From positions 682,001-746,000 of the forward strand of contig NZ_JBCFZM010000001.1 of the NCBI RefSeq assembly GCF_038594605.1: a DNA stretch of 64,000 nucleotides. The letters run 5' to 3'. Below the pieces are notes generated by a model. It searched no databases. It saw only the letters and a list, made by a program, of their open reading frames with translations, and had not been told where the DNA came from. Numbering within the stretch: the stretch's first letter is position 1; the number at the start of each line of letters is the position of its first letter. This stretch comes from Alteriqipengyuania bathyomarina_B. Its GTDB lineage: Bacteria > Pseudomonadota > Alphaproteobacteria > Sphingomonadales > Sphingomonadaceae. Positions 26,857-36,085 of this stretch are shown here, piece by piece. The translations under genes were made by a program, and so were the position numbers.

Positions 26857-27342
26857 TCAGAAGACCCCCATCGCCAGGCCTTCGGCCAAGGCTTCGCCCA
26901 GCGCTTCGCATTCGTCGAGGCGTGCCTGGGGAACCTCCCTGGGGGCGAGAATGTCCTCGGGCGATTGTGCATCCATGTTCACGATGATCGGGTCGGCGAC
27001 TCGTTTCAGCCGCCAGCCCTGCGCGATCCGGTCTATCTGCGCCTGCGCGCCCTCCCCGTCGGACCCGGCGGAGATGATGGTCGCGAAGGCGCGCCCCTCG
27101 ATCTTGCCGAGCACAGGGTAATAGCAGCGGTCGAACATCTCCTTCATCATGCCCGACATCGTGGCGAGATTCTCTGGGCAGACGAACAGATAACCGCTCG
27201 CCGCGAGCAAATCGTCGGGCTCCACCTCGGCGGCGGCCATCAGCCGTGCCGCGTCGCCCGCGCCAGCTGCGGCGGCCTGCGCCAGTGCCTCGCTCGCGCC
27301 GGTGCGCGAATGCCAGATGATGAGGAGCGTCGCGTCGACCAT
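26857..27342 (-). CDS. flavodoxin-like/NADPH-dependent FMN reductase protein
   Basis: A 161-residue flavodoxin-fold protein. The phosphate-binding loop is HSRTGASEALA near the N terminus and the second FMN loop is CPENLATMSGMMKEMFDRCY. It probably binds FMN and transfers electrons or reduces quinones or nitro compounds. It is divergent from recJ with an 80-bp gap. Confidence 0.8.
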   Translation of the reverse strand: MVDATLLIIWHSRTGASEALAQAAAAGAGDAARLMAAAEVEPDDLLAASGYLFVCPENLATMSGMMKEMFDRCYYPVLGKIEGRAFATIISAGSDGEGAQAQIDRIAQGWRLKRVADPIIVNMDAQSPEDILAPREVPQARLDECEALGEALAEGLAMGVF

Positions 27343-27422
27343 GCGCGCAACCTCGCGCCCGCCTGTCGAAAGTCAACGGGGCCGCGCTTTGTTCTGGTGG
27401 CGAGGCGCGCTAGGTTGAGCCG

Positions 27423-29225
27423 ATGGCCACCACCGCACCCACCAATACCGCAACGCATGTCTGCGGAGTCGAACGCTCGCTTGGCGGTCGCAGCTGGCGC
27501 TGGCGCGGCGGGCGCAACCAGCACGACGGGATGGTTGCGGGCCTCGGCGACGATATCCTGACCCAGATCCTGATTGCTCGGGGGGTGGCGCGAGACGATC
27601 TGGAGCGGCAGCGCGAGCCCAAGCTCGCCGCCTTCCTGCCCGACCCGGCGATCTTTCAGGACATGGAAATCGCGGCAGAGCGGCTCGCACAGGCGATCCT
27701 CACCCGCGAAAGAGTGACGATCTACGGCGATTACGATGTCGACGGCGCGACTTCCGCCGCCCTGCTGATCCGCCTTTTCCGCATGCTCGGCCACGAGGCC
27801 GATTACTACATCCCCGATCGCCTGCTGGAAGGCTACGGCCCCAGCGGCGAAGCGCTGGTCAAGCTGGGCGAACAGGGATCGAGCCTTGTCGTCACTGTCG
27901 ACTGCGGCGCGATGGCGCACGAGGCACTGGCGGCAGCGCGCGATGCGGGCGTCGACGTGATCGTCGTCGATCATCACAAATGCTCGCCCGAGCGCCCCGC
28001 CGCGGTCGCCCTCGTCAATCCCAACCGGCTCGACGAAGAAGACGATGCCGCCGCGCATGGTCATCTGGCCGCAGTCGGCGTGGCCTTTCTGGTCGCCATC
28101 GCGCTTGTGCGCAAACTGCGCGAAGGCGGCTATTTCGAGACGCGCAAGGAGCCCGACCTTCGCGCGCTGCTCGATCTGGTCGCGCTGGGCACGGTGGCGG
28201 ACGTTGCCGCGCTCCATGGTCTGAACCGGGCGTTCGTGTCGCAGGGCCTGAAGGTCATGGCGAAACGCGCCAATATCGGCATGAGCGCGCTGATCGACGC
28301 AAGCCGGCTGACGCGCGCGCCTGCCTCTTCCGATCTCGGCTTTGCGCTCGGCCCCCGAATCAATGCGGGCGGACGCGTGGGCGAATCGACCTTGGGCGTC
28401 CGCCTGCTGACCACGGAGGACGCCGAGGAAGCCGGTACGATCGCCGCGCAGCTATCCCAATTGAACGAAGAGCGCCGCGCGATCGAGGCCGAGGTGCAGG
28501 AGGCGGGCGAGGCACAGCTTGCCGGGCAGGCGAATCGCGCGCTGCGGATCGTCCACGGCAATGGTTGGCACCCGGGTGTGATCGGAATCGTCGCGGGCCG
28601 GATCAAGGAAAAGACGGGACGCCCCAGCATCGTCATCGCCCGCGACGCCGCGACGGGAATCGGCAAAGGCTCGGGCCGCTCGATTCCCGGTGTGGACCTG
28701 GGCGCAGCGATTATGGCGGCGCGCGAGGAAGGCCTGCTGGAAGCGGGCGGCGGGCATGCGATGGCGGCCGGCCTGACCGTGCGCGAGGACAAGATCGAGG
28801 CATTGTCCGATTGGCTGGAGGCGCGGCTGGAGAGGCAGGTCGCGGCAGCCAGCGCCGAGGCCTCGCTCGGCTTCGATCTCTCGCTCGGCCCGCGCGCGCT
28901 CACCGTGGAACTGGTCGAAACGCTGGAGCGTGGCGGGCCCTACGGCATGGGCTGGCCCGGCCCGCGTCTGGCCATCGGGCCGGTCCACGTGGTGAAGATT
29001 GACCGTGTCGGAACGGATCACGTGCGGCTCGTCGCCGGCTCTCGCGATGGCGGCTCGATCAAGGCCATCGCCTTTCGCATTGCCGACACCGAATTCGGGC
29101 AGGCACTGCTTGCGCTTCATCCGGGGACAAAACTGTGGCTCGCGGGCCGTGCAAAGGTCGATACGTGGGCCAATACGCCGCGCGCGGAATTGCACCTTGA
29201 GGACGTCGCGCTGGTCGAAGCGTGA
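27423..29225 (+). CDS. recJ: single-stranded-DNA-specific exonuclease RecJ
   Basis: A 600-residue 5'-3' exonuclease used in recombination and mismatch repair. DHH-superfamily motifs are YGDYDVDGATSAALL and VVDHHKCS; DHHA1-domain segments are GRIKEKTGRPSIV and GGGHAMAAGLTV; an OB fold closes the protein. The N terminus (SLGGRSWRWRGG) matches sphingomonad RecJ. The start at 27423 follows a weak ribosome site. Confidence 0.95.
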   Translation: MATTAPTNTATHVCGVERSLGGRSWRWRGGRNQHDGMVAGLGDDILTQILIARGVARDDLERQREPKLAAFLPDPAIFQDMEIAAERLAQAILTRERVTIYGDYDVDGATSAALLIRLFRMLGHEADYYIPDRLLEGYGPSGEALVKLGEQGSSLVVTVDCGAMAHEALAAARDAGVDVIVVDHHKCSPERPAAVALVNPNRLDEEDDAAAHGHLAAVGVAFLVAIALVRKLREGGYFETRKEPDLRALLDLVALGTVADVAALHGLNRAFVSQGLKVMAKRANIGMSALIDASRLTRAPASSDLGFALGPRINAGGRVGESTLGVRLLTTEDAEEAGTIAAQLSQLNEERRAIEAEVQEAGEAQLAGQANRALRIVHGNGWHPGVIGIVAGRIKEKTGRPSIVIARDAATGIGKGSGRSIPGVDLGAAIMAAREEGLLEAGGGHAMAAGLTVREDKIEALSDWLEARLERQVAAASAEASLGFDLSLGPRALTVELVETLERGGPYGMGWPGPRLAIGPVHVVKIDRVGTDHVRLVAGSRDGGSIKAIAFRIADTEFGQALLALHPGTKLWLAGRAKVDTWANTPRAELHLEDVALVEA

Positions 29226-29332
29226 ATTTGGCAGATTGTGGGCTTGACCGCTTATCGCGACATGCCTAAGTGCGCGGCTCGCTTCGGCGGTACCGGCCTT
29301 TTCGCCGACCCGCCAGAAGCTGTTCCGGATGT

Positions 29333-29407
29333 GGCCCCTTCGTCTAGCGGTTAGGACGCGGCCCTTTCACGGCTGAAACACGGGTTCGATTCCCGTAGGG
29401 GTCACCA
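29333..29407 (+). tRNA. tRNA-Glu (anticodon TTC)
   Basis: A complete 75-base cloverleaf. The acceptor stem GGCCCCT/AGGGGTC has one G-U pair, the anticodon arm CGGCC/GGCTG encloses the loop CTTTCAC (anticodon 29366-29368), the T arm carries GGTTCGATTCC, and the CCA end is encoded. Confidence 0.97.
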
Positions 29408-29595
29408 TCCGGTGCCGGCGCTTCGTCGGCAACTCAATCTCCCCCCAGATAATGCCCATCGGGCCGGGAAGCGCACAGCTTCCCGCGCGTGGAACACGCC
29501 AGTTGGCGGGTCCGGAGGCACCTCTACAAAGCGAAGCAAAGCGATCCGCTCTCCGGCTCTGGCGTGGCGCGGCAAATCCGCCTAGGCGAGACGCT

Positions 29596-30870
29596 ATGCA
29601 CAAGCCGCTCGCATATCCCTGGGCAGGCCTCATCATCGCCACCTGCTCCACACTGCTGCTGATGCTGGCAGGCGTGGCCGTCGCCTACGCGCTGGCCATC
29701 TGGCTCGTCTGGTCGCTGACCTTGTGGATCAGCCAGCCGCAAGAGCAGCGGGTCGAAGCCGATTCGCGGCGCGATGGCCTCTCGCGCGAGGGCTTCGCCG
29801 AGATGATCGAGCACGCGCATTCGCCGCTGCTGCTTACGGATCGCAAGCGCGTGGTTATGGCCAATGCCTCTGCACGTCGCCTACTGGGCCAGCATGTGAT
29901 CGGACAGGACGTGCGTGTGGCAATCCGCAACCCGCGTGCGATCGCTCTGATGGATAGCGAACGCCATGGCGAGACGGTGGTGACCGGCCTTGTGCGACGC
30001 AAGGACGTGTGGCGGGTCAGCCGTTACGGGATCGATGCGCGCACCGCGGTCATCGAATTGACCTCCAAAACCGCCGAATCGGACGTCAGCCGGGCGCATA
30101 CCGATTTCGTCGCCAATGCAAGCCACGAACTTCGCACGCCGCTTTCGTCCATAATCGGCTATGTCGAGACGCTGAGCGAACACCCCGAAGATATCGACCG
30201 GGACACGGCGCGCAAATTTCTCGACACGATTCATCGCGAGGCCCGGCGCCTGCAGAACCTCGTCAGCGATCTGATGTCCCTCTCTCGCGTCGAAGCGGAA
30301 AAGCATGATCGCCCGGACACGCCTGTCGAGCTCAACGCGCTGGTGCAACGTGCCGCGCGCGAAGGTGCTGGCGCCCACCGGGCCGAGCGTATCGCGTTCG
30401 AAGCGGACGGTACCTTCACCGTGCTGGGCGACCCGCAGCAGTTGGAGCAGCTCATCCGCAATCTCGTCGACAATGCGCTGAAATATGGCCGCGAGGGAAC
30501 GCCGGTCTCCGTCCGGTTGAGCGAATCGGCCCTCGGCGAAGCGAAGGTCGAGGTCGAAGACCGCGGCGAAGGTATCGAGCCCGAACACCTCCCTCACCTC
30601 ACCCGCCGATTCTATCGCACCGATCCGGGGCGCAGCCGGCTGTCCGGTGGGACCGGATTAGGGCTCGCCATTGTCAAACATATCGTAGAGCGCCACCACG
30701 GGCGGCTCGACATCGATAGCGAAGTCGGGCGCGGCACGATCGTTACCGTTCGACTGCCGCGCGAAGAATGTTCGCAGACGGCCGGAACGGAGGAGATGCC
30801 CGTTGCGGATCGCGCCTCTGGCTCTTCGCTCGATGCGTCGAATGCGCGTGATGAACAGCAATTGTCATGA
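29596..30870 (+). CDS. phoR: phosphate regulon sensor histidine kinase
   Basis: A 424-residue membrane kinase that controls PhoB. Two N-terminal hydrophobic helices (about 10-50), a PAS domain (about 75-160), HisKA with the phospho-acceptor box NASHELRTPLSS (about 180), and HATPase_c with LIRNLVDNALKYG, DRGEGIE and GGTGLGLAIV. The start is the ATG at 29596 (MHKPLAYPW), just before the first helix; an in-frame ATG 48 codons earlier would add a charged, non-conserved stretch. It heads the pst-pho cluster, and its stop codon lies inside a Pho box. Confidence 0.92.
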   Translation: MHKPLAYPWAGLIIATCSTLLLMLAGVAVAYALAIWLVWSLTLWISQPQEQRVEADSRRDGLSREGFAEMIEHAHSPLLLTDRKRVVMANASARRLLGQHVIGQDVRVAIRNPRAIALMDSERHGETVVTGLVRRKDVWRVSRYGIDARTAVIELTSKTAESDVSRAHTDFVANASHELRTPLSSIIGYVETLSEHPEDIDRDTARKFLDTIHREARRLQNLVSDLMSLSRVEAEKHDRPDTPVELNALVQRAAREGAGAHRAERIAFEADGTFTVLGDPQQLEQLIRNLVDNALKYGREGTPVSVRLSESALGEAKVEVEDRGEGIEPEHLPHLTRRFYRTDPGRSRLSGGTGLGLAIVKHIVERHHGRLDIDSEVGRGTIVTVRLPREECSQTAGTEEMPVADRASGSSLDASNARDEQQLS

Positions 30871-30890
30871 GGCTTTCACAAAGTTTCAAC
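30862..30890 (+). promoter_or_regulatory. Pho box upstream of pstC
   Basis: Three 7-base units, TTGTCAT, CTTTCAC and TTTCAAC, recur at 11-bp intervals, matching the PhoB direct-repeat rule (CTGTCAT-like units with 4-bp spacers). The site overlaps the phoR stop and lies about 120 bp before the pstC start, so PhoB probably activates pstCAB-phoU-phoB from here. Confidence 0.7.
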
Positions 30891-31013
30891 AACGGGGGGT
30901 GCCTGCCGCTTGCGGAGCGGCACCTCACCTGATTTCTGACCGGACTACACGGGGGCAAGATCGCGCTAGGCGATGGACCCTCCAAAGCATGACGTAAGGG
31001 GCCCTTCGGCAGC

Positions 31014-32399
31014 ATGTCTCCCGCTTTTCTTTTTCTGCTAGCGATCGGCCTCGGGCTGGCAGGATGGCTGGCCGGCCGGGCGAGAGCCCGCGCGTTCGAC
31101 CGGTCGCCCGAAGCCCCGCGCGTCGTTTCGCGCCCCGGCTATCACGCATGGTTCGTTGCGATCTGGGTCGCCGTGCCGCTGGTGCTCTTCGCGGCGCTGT
31201 GGAGCGTGCTTTCGCCGATTCTCATCGAACAGTGGGTGCTCGCTTCGGCGGCGGCGCAGGATCTGCCCGCTTTCGGCTTTCAGCGCGACGCCATGCTGGC
31301 CGAAGCGCGCAGCGTGGCAAACGGGCATGCGGCAGCCGTGTTCAACCCCGACGCGCAGGCGCTGGTCGAACCGTTTCGCGAAGCGAGCCAGTTCTACAGC
31401 CTGGTCGGCCTCGCTTTCGGCATTGCCATGGCGATTATCCTGGGCCTGTGGGCATTTAGCCGCCTGAAGCCGCAATTCACCGCACGGGTAAAGGTGGAAC
31501 GCGCGGTGATGGCCGTGCTGCTGATCGCATCGCTCGTCGCGATCCTGACCACCTTCGGCATTCTTGCCAGCCTGGTTTTCGAGACGATTCGCTTCTTCGG
31601 CATGGTCTCGCCGATCGATTTCCTGTTCGGCCTGAGCTGGAACCCCGACCCGATGTCCAATCCAGACGCGGTTCAGGGCGACCGCTATGGCGCAATCCCG
31701 CTGTTCTGGGGCACGATCTTCATCGGTGCGATCATTGCCATGATCGTCGCCATTCCGCTCGGCATGATGAGCGCAATCTACCTCACCCAGTACGCCAGCC
31801 CGCGCTGGCGCAAGATCATCAAGCCCGCGCTCGAGGTTCTCGCCGGGGTACCGACCGTGGTCTACGGCTATTTCGCCGCGCTGACGGTGGCCCCTGCGAT
31901 CCGTGACGCAGCCCAGGCGATCGGCGTTACCAACGCCTCTTCCGAGAGCGCGCTGGCGGCCGGGCTCGTCATGGGTGTGATGATCATTCCCTTCGTCTCC
32001 TCGATGGCGGACGACAGCATCGCAGCCGTGCCCGGATCGATGCGCGACGGGAGCTTGGCCATGGGTGCCACCAAGTCCGAAACGATCAAGAAGGTGCTCA
32101 TCCCCGCCGCCCTGCCTGGCATCGTCGGCGGCGTGATGCTGGCGGTCAGCCGCGCGATCGGGGAAACCATGATCGTCGTCATGGCAGCCTCTACTGCCGC
32201 CAATCTCACGGCGAATCCGCTGGAGTCGATGACCACGGTGACCGTGCAGATCGTCGCCCTGCTGACCGGTGAAGGCAGCTTCGATCATCCGGCGACGCTC
32301 AGCGCCTTTGCGCTGGGCTTCGTGCTGTTCATGGTTACGCTGCTGCTGAACTTCATCGCCCTGCGCGTCGTCAAACGCTTCCGGGAGGCCTACGAATAA
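31014..32399 (+). CDS. pstC: phosphate ABC transporter permease PstC
   Basis: A 461-residue inner-membrane permease of the high-affinity phosphate importer. It has an N-terminal extension with two extra helices (the family in enterobacteria is about 320 residues), which is common in alphaproteobacteria. The binding-protein-dependent transport signature is AIGETMIVVMAAS, preceded by GVPTVVYGYFAAL. Its stop overlaps the pstA start (TAATG). Confidence 0.94.
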   Translation: MSPAFLFLLAIGLGLAGWLAGRARARAFDRSPEAPRVVSRPGYHAWFVAIWVAVPLVLFAALWSVLSPILIEQWVLASAAAQDLPAFGFQRDAMLAEARSVANGHAAAVFNPDAQALVEPFREASQFYSLVGLAFGIAMAIILGLWAFSRLKPQFTARVKVERAVMAVLLIASLVAILTTFGILASLVFETIRFFGMVSPIDFLFGLSWNPDPMSNPDAVQGDRYGAIPLFWGTIFIGAIIAMIVAIPLGMMSAIYLTQYASPRWRKIIKPALEVLAGVPTVVYGYFAALTVAPAIRDAAQAIGVTNASSESALAAGLVMGVMIIPFVSSMADDSIAAVPGSMRDGSLAMGATKSETIKKVLIPAALPGIVGGVMLAVSRAIGETMIVVMAASTAANLTANPLESMTTVTVQIVALLTGEGSFDHPATLSAFALGFVLFMVTLLLNFIALRVVKRFREAYE

Positions 32400-33679
32400 T
32401 GAGTGATCCCGTAAGCCCCGATGCCGCGGCCAAAGCCGGCGGCCAGCCGACCCGAACCGCCGCGTTCGAAAAGCGCCTCAAGCAGCGCTATGCATCCGAA
32501 CGGCGTTTCAAGTTCTTTGGCCTGTTCGCGATCCTGGTGTCGATCACAATCCTGTTCGTGCTGCTCGGCAACATGACCATCAACGGCATCGGCGGCTTCC
32601 AGCGCGCCGAACTGCAGGTGCCGGTCGATTTCGCCGCCTCCGGCCTTGCCGGCGACGCAGAAACAATGAGCCAGCCCAGCGCAGTCCAGACGCTGGAAAT
32701 GCAGGGCCTCCCCCAGATCGTCCAGTTCTCTGCGGAACAGGCGATCGGCGAGGCCGGCGCCGAGGAATTGAGTGAGGATGCCTGGCGCGAAGTCGCCGAT
32801 GATCTGCGCGCAGACCCTGCGCTGCTCCAGCGACAGGAAACCTTCTGGCTGCCCGCCAGTGGCGATCTCGCCATGGGCATGGACGGCGAAGGCGCGCCGG
32901 AGATGCAGGCGCTCGCAGCTCAGCTCGAGCGCGAAGGGCACCTCGCCAAGCGGCTCGATTGGGGCTTCCTTGCGCGTTCCGATGCGACCGACCCGCAGCA
33001 GGTCGGCGTGTGGGGGGCGCTCAAGGGATCGATCCTGACAATGCTGGTGACGCTGGCGCTCGCCTTTCCGATCGGCGTGCTTTCCGCGCTCTACCTCGAG
33101 GAATATGCGCCCAAGAACCGCTGGACCGACATTATCGAGGTGTCGATCAACAATCTCGCGGCAGTCCCGTCGATCATCTTCGGCCTGCTGGGTCTCGCGG
33201 TGTTCCTCACGATCTTCCCCAACATGCGCTCCGCCCCGCTGATCGGGGGGATGACGCTCGCGCTGATGACGATGCCGGTGATCGTGATCTCGGGCCGCAA
33301 CGCGATCAAGGCGGTGCCGCCCTCGATCCGCGATGGCGCGCTGGCGGTGGGCGCATCGCCCGTGCAGGTCGTTTTCCACCACGTGTTGCCGCTCGCCCTG
33401 CCCGGCATCCTCACCGGCACCATCATCGGCATGGCGCGTGCGCTGGGCGAAACCGCCCCGCTGCTGCTGATCGGCATGCGCGCCTTCGTGGCGACCCCGC
33501 CGGACGGTTTTACCTCGCCCGCCACTGTGCTGCCGGTGCAGATCTTCCTGTGGTCGGATGAAATCGACCGCGGCTTCATCGAGCGAACCAGCGCCGCGAT
33601 CATCGTGCTACTGGTGTTCCTGCTCGTCATGAACGCCCTCGCCATCTTCCTGCGCAACAAGTTCGAGAAAACCTGGTGA
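32399..33679 (+). CDS. pstA: phosphate ABC transporter permease PstA
   Basis: A 426-residue partner permease of PstC. The N-terminal cytoplasmic segment precedes helix 1, and a large periplasmic loop (about 65-195) separates it from the core, a feature of alphaproteobacterial PstA. The core has NNLAAVPSIIFGLLGLAVF and the ARALGETAPLLLIGM signature. It is coupled to pstC by TAATG and to pstB by GTGA. Confidence 0.94.
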   Translation: MSDPVSPDAAAKAGGQPTRTAAFEKRLKQRYASERRFKFFGLFAILVSITILFVLLGNMTINGIGGFQRAELQVPVDFAASGLAGDAETMSQPSAVQTLEMQGLPQIVQFSAEQAIGEAGAEELSEDAWREVADDLRADPALLQRQETFWLPASGDLAMGMDGEGAPEMQALAAQLEREGHLAKRLDWGFLARSDATDPQQVGVWGALKGSILTMLVTLALAFPIGVLSALYLEEYAPKNRWTDIIEVSINNLAAVPSIIFGLLGLAVFLTIFPNMRSAPLIGGMTLALMTMPVIVISGRNAIKAVPPSIRDGALAVGASPVQVVFHHVLPLALPGILTGTIIGMARALGETAPLLLIGMRAFVATPPDGFTSPATVLPVQIFLWSDEIDRGFIERTSAAIIVLLVFLLVMNALAIFLRNKFEKTW

Positions 33680-34464
33680 CCGTAATTCACGAAATGGACG
33701 AAAAGGCCGAAGCCAAGATGCGCGCGCGCGACGTCTCGGTCTACTATGGTGACAAGAAGGCGATCGACGATGTGTCGATCGACATTCCCACCAAGTTCGT
33801 CACCGCCTTCATCGGCCCCTCGGGTTGCGGGAAATCGACCTTCCTGCGCACACTCAATCGCATGAACGACACGATCGCCTCCGCGCGTGTCGAGGGCGAT
33901 ATCGAGCTCGACGGCGAGAACATCTATTCCAGCGGGATGGACGTGGTTCAGCTGCGTGCGCGGGTCGGCATGGTGTTCCAGAAACCCAATCCGTTCCCCA
34001 AGTCGATTTACGACAACATCGCCTACGGCCCGAAGATCCACGGCCTCGCCGAAAGCAAGGGCGAGCTGGACGAGATCGTCGAGCGGTCGCTGCAGCGCGC
34101 AGGCCTGTGGAACGAGGTGAAGGACCGGCTGAGCGAATCGGGCACCGCACTTTCCGGCGGACAGCAGCAGCGCCTGTGCATCGCGCGCGCCATCGCGGTC
34201 GATCCCGAAGTGATCCTGATGGACGAGCCGGCCTCCGCGCTCGACCCCATCGCCACCGCCAAGATCGAGGAACTGATCGACGAACTCGCGGGGCGCTACG
34301 CCATCGTGATCGTCACCCACTCGATGCAGCAGGCCGCCCGCGTTTCGCAGCGCACGGCTTTCTTCCACCTCGGCAAGATGGTCGAATACGGGCCAACGGG
34401 CGAAATCTTCACCAATCCGCGCGAAGAGCGCACCAAAGACTATATCACGGGACGCTATGGATGA
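33676..34464 (+). CDS. pstB: phosphate ABC transporter ATP-binding protein
   Basis: A 262-residue ATPase with Walker A GPSGCGKST, signature LSGGQQQRLCIARAIAV, Walker B VILMDEPASALDPIAT and H-loop VTHSMQQAARVS. The start is a GTG overlapping the pstA stop. A later ATG (MDEKAEAK) is possible and would drop six residues. Confidence 0.96.
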   Translation: MTVIHEMDEKAEAKMRARDVSVYYGDKKAIDDVSIDIPTKFVTAFIGPSGCGKSTFLRTLNRMNDTIASARVEGDIELDGENIYSSGMDVVQLRARVGMVFQKPNPFPKSIYDNIAYGPKIHGLAESKGELDEIVERSLQRAGLWNEVKDRLSESGTALSGGQQQRLCIARAIAVDPEVILMDEPASALDPIATAKIEELIDELAGRYAIVIVTHSMQQAARVSQRTAFFHLGKMVEYGPTGEIFTNPREERTKDYITGRYG

Positions 34465-35132
34465 TTGCCCAGCACACCGTCAAGGCCTTCGACGAGGACA
34501 TCACGCGGCTGCGTGGGCTCATCACCGAGATGGGTGGGCTCGCGGAAACCGCACTGGAAGGCTCGCTCGATGCGTTGATCCGCGGCGACGAAGAGCTTGC
34601 CGAACGGATCGTGGCCGACGATCGCAAGCTCGATACGCTGGAAGTCGAAGTCGACAAGCTGGCGGTCAAGATCATTGCCCTGCGCGCCCCGATGGCGGAC
34701 GATCTTCGCGAGGTGATCGCCGCGCTCAAGATCGCCGGCGTGGTCGAGCGGATCGGCGACTATTCCAAGAACATTGCCAAGCGCGTCGGCCGGATCGAGG
34801 GACGCTCGCGGTTCGAACCGCTTACCCTGCTGCCCGCAATGGGCGAGGTTGCGGCGGAGATGGTCCACGACGTGCTGACCGCCTATGCCGCGCGCGATCC
34901 TGCGCTGGCGCTCGAGGTGATCGCTTCGGACAAGAAGGTCGACGCCTTCTACAATTCGGTTTTCCGCAATCTTGTCAGCCATATGGTCGAAAACCCTGCG
35001 ACCATTTCGAGCGCGGCGCAGCTGCTGTTCGTTGCCCGCAACATCGAACGGATCGGCGACCATGCGACCAACGTGGCCGAAATGGTCTACTTCGCCGCGA
35101 CCGGTTCCTACCCACTCGACGACGACAATTGA
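34461..35132 (+). CDS. phoU: phosphate signalling complex protein PhoU
   Basis: A 223-residue all-helical protein with two PhoU repeats. Each carries the metal-binding E/D-rich consensus (VVERIGDYSKNIAKR and NIERIGDHATNVAEM). It couples transporter state to PhoR and limits phosphate import. The ATG overlaps the pstB stop (ATGA). Confidence 0.96.
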   Translation: MIAQHTVKAFDEDITRLRGLITEMGGLAETALEGSLDALIRGDEELAERIVADDRKLDTLEVEVDKLAVKIIALRAPMADDLREVIAALKIAGVVERIGDYSKNIAKRVGRIEGRSRFEPLTLLPAMGEVAAEMVHDVLTAYAARDPALALEVIASDKKVDAFYNSVFRNLVSHMVENPATISSAAQLLFVARNIERIGDHATNVAEMVYFAATGSYPLDDDN

Positions 35133-35187
35133 CACAGGCCCGTCCTGTTCTAACACCCATGAAGTCCATCGGAATGCGAGACTCCCA

Positions 35188-35877
35188 GTGCCTGCCGCAA
35201 AGCTGATCCTCGTCGAAGACGATCCGGCGCTCGCCGAGCTGCTCGAATTTCGTTTCGCCAACGAAGGCTACCAGGTGCGCGTGACCGCCGATGGCGATGA
35301 AGCGCTGCTGATGGCGAGCGAGGACGTGCCCGATCTCATCATCCTCGACTGGATGATCGAAGGCACCAGCGGGATCGAGGTCTGCCGTCGGCTGCGGCGC
35401 GACAAGGAAACCGCGCACGTTCCGATCATCATGCTGACCGCGCGCGAGGCGGAGGACGACCGGGTTCGGGGGCTCGACACCGGGGCCGACGACTACCTGA
35501 CGAAGCCTTTCTCCCCGCGCGAATTGCTGGCCCGCGTCGCGGCCGTGATGCGCCGCATCCGCCCTGCCCTGGCCGGCGAATCCATTTCGGTGGGCGATAT
35601 CCAGCTCGATCCGGTGGCCCACAAGGTCGAACGGCGCGGACGTCCGCTGCAACTCGGCCCGACCGAGTACCGCTTGCTCAAGTTCTTCATGGAAAGCCCG
35701 GGGCGCGTGTTCAGCCGAGGGCAGCTGCTCGACGGCGTATGGGGTACAGGCAGCGACATCGAGCTGCGCACGGTCGATGTGCATATCCGCCGCCTGCGTA
35801 AGGCGCTGGAGCTGGAGGGCGCGAAGGACCCGATCCGCACGGTCCGGTCTGCCGGATACGCGCTCGAAGCGGTGTAA
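35188..35877 (+). CDS. phoB: phosphate regulon response regulator PhoB
   Basis: A 229-residue OmpR-type regulator. The receiver domain has LVEDDPALAELL, the phospho-acceptor Asp in ILDWMIEGTSG and the Lys in YLTKPFSPREL; the winged-helix C terminus has LGPTEYRLLKFFMESPGRVF and RTVDVHIRRLRKALE. The start is a GTG (35188); the nearest ATG is in another frame. It is the last gene of the operon. Confidence 0.95.
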   Translation: MPAAKLILVEDDPALAELLEFRFANEGYQVRVTADGDEALLMASEDVPDLIILDWMIEGTSGIEVCRRLRRDKETAHVPIIMLTAREAEDDRVRGLDTGADDYLTKPFSPRELLARVAAVMRRIRPALAGESISVGDIQLDPVAHKVERRGRPLQLGPTEYRLLKFFMESPGRVFSRGQLLDGVWGTGSDIELRTVDVHIRRLRKALELEGAKDPIRTVRSAGYALEAV

Positions 35878-35899
35878 ACCCTGCTTTTGCGGCGCCCCA

Positions 35900-35956
35900 C
35901 AGGCTGGCGCTTCACCGGGTTCAAATCCCGAGCCTGACACACCTGACACAGTGTCA
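35900..35956 (+). repeat. tRNA-like acceptor/T-arm foldback plus 9-bp tandem repeat
   Basis: A 6-bp outer stem (CAGGCT/AGCCTG) encloses an arm CGGG-TTCAAAT-CCCG whose 7-base loop fits the tRNA T-loop consensus. No D arm or anticodon arm is present. A tandem repeat CCTGACACA x2 (35933-35950) follows and runs into the palindrome TGACAC-A-GTGTCA (35944-35956). It may be a decayed tRNA or attachment-site fragment; this is inference. Confidence 0.4.
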
Positions 35957-36085
35957 TGGGGCAGAAAACCTGCCCGATCGCGAACCTTCGGAAGGTTGCG
36001 GGCATGGTGGGTCGTGCGCAGCATCGGGCTGGCTTCGCATATCCGCCCGCCTGTAGGACAGCGCGCAAGCCTCAGCCCATCGTCG

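Noticed and set aside
29367..29651. Minus-strand open frame ending VTPTGIEPVFQP
   Set aside because: This is the antisense reading of the tRNA-Glu gene, a common false prediction.
35900..35956. Prophage or island attachment site
   Set aside because: tRNA-like, but no integrase or second copy is present in the window; kept only as a repeat.
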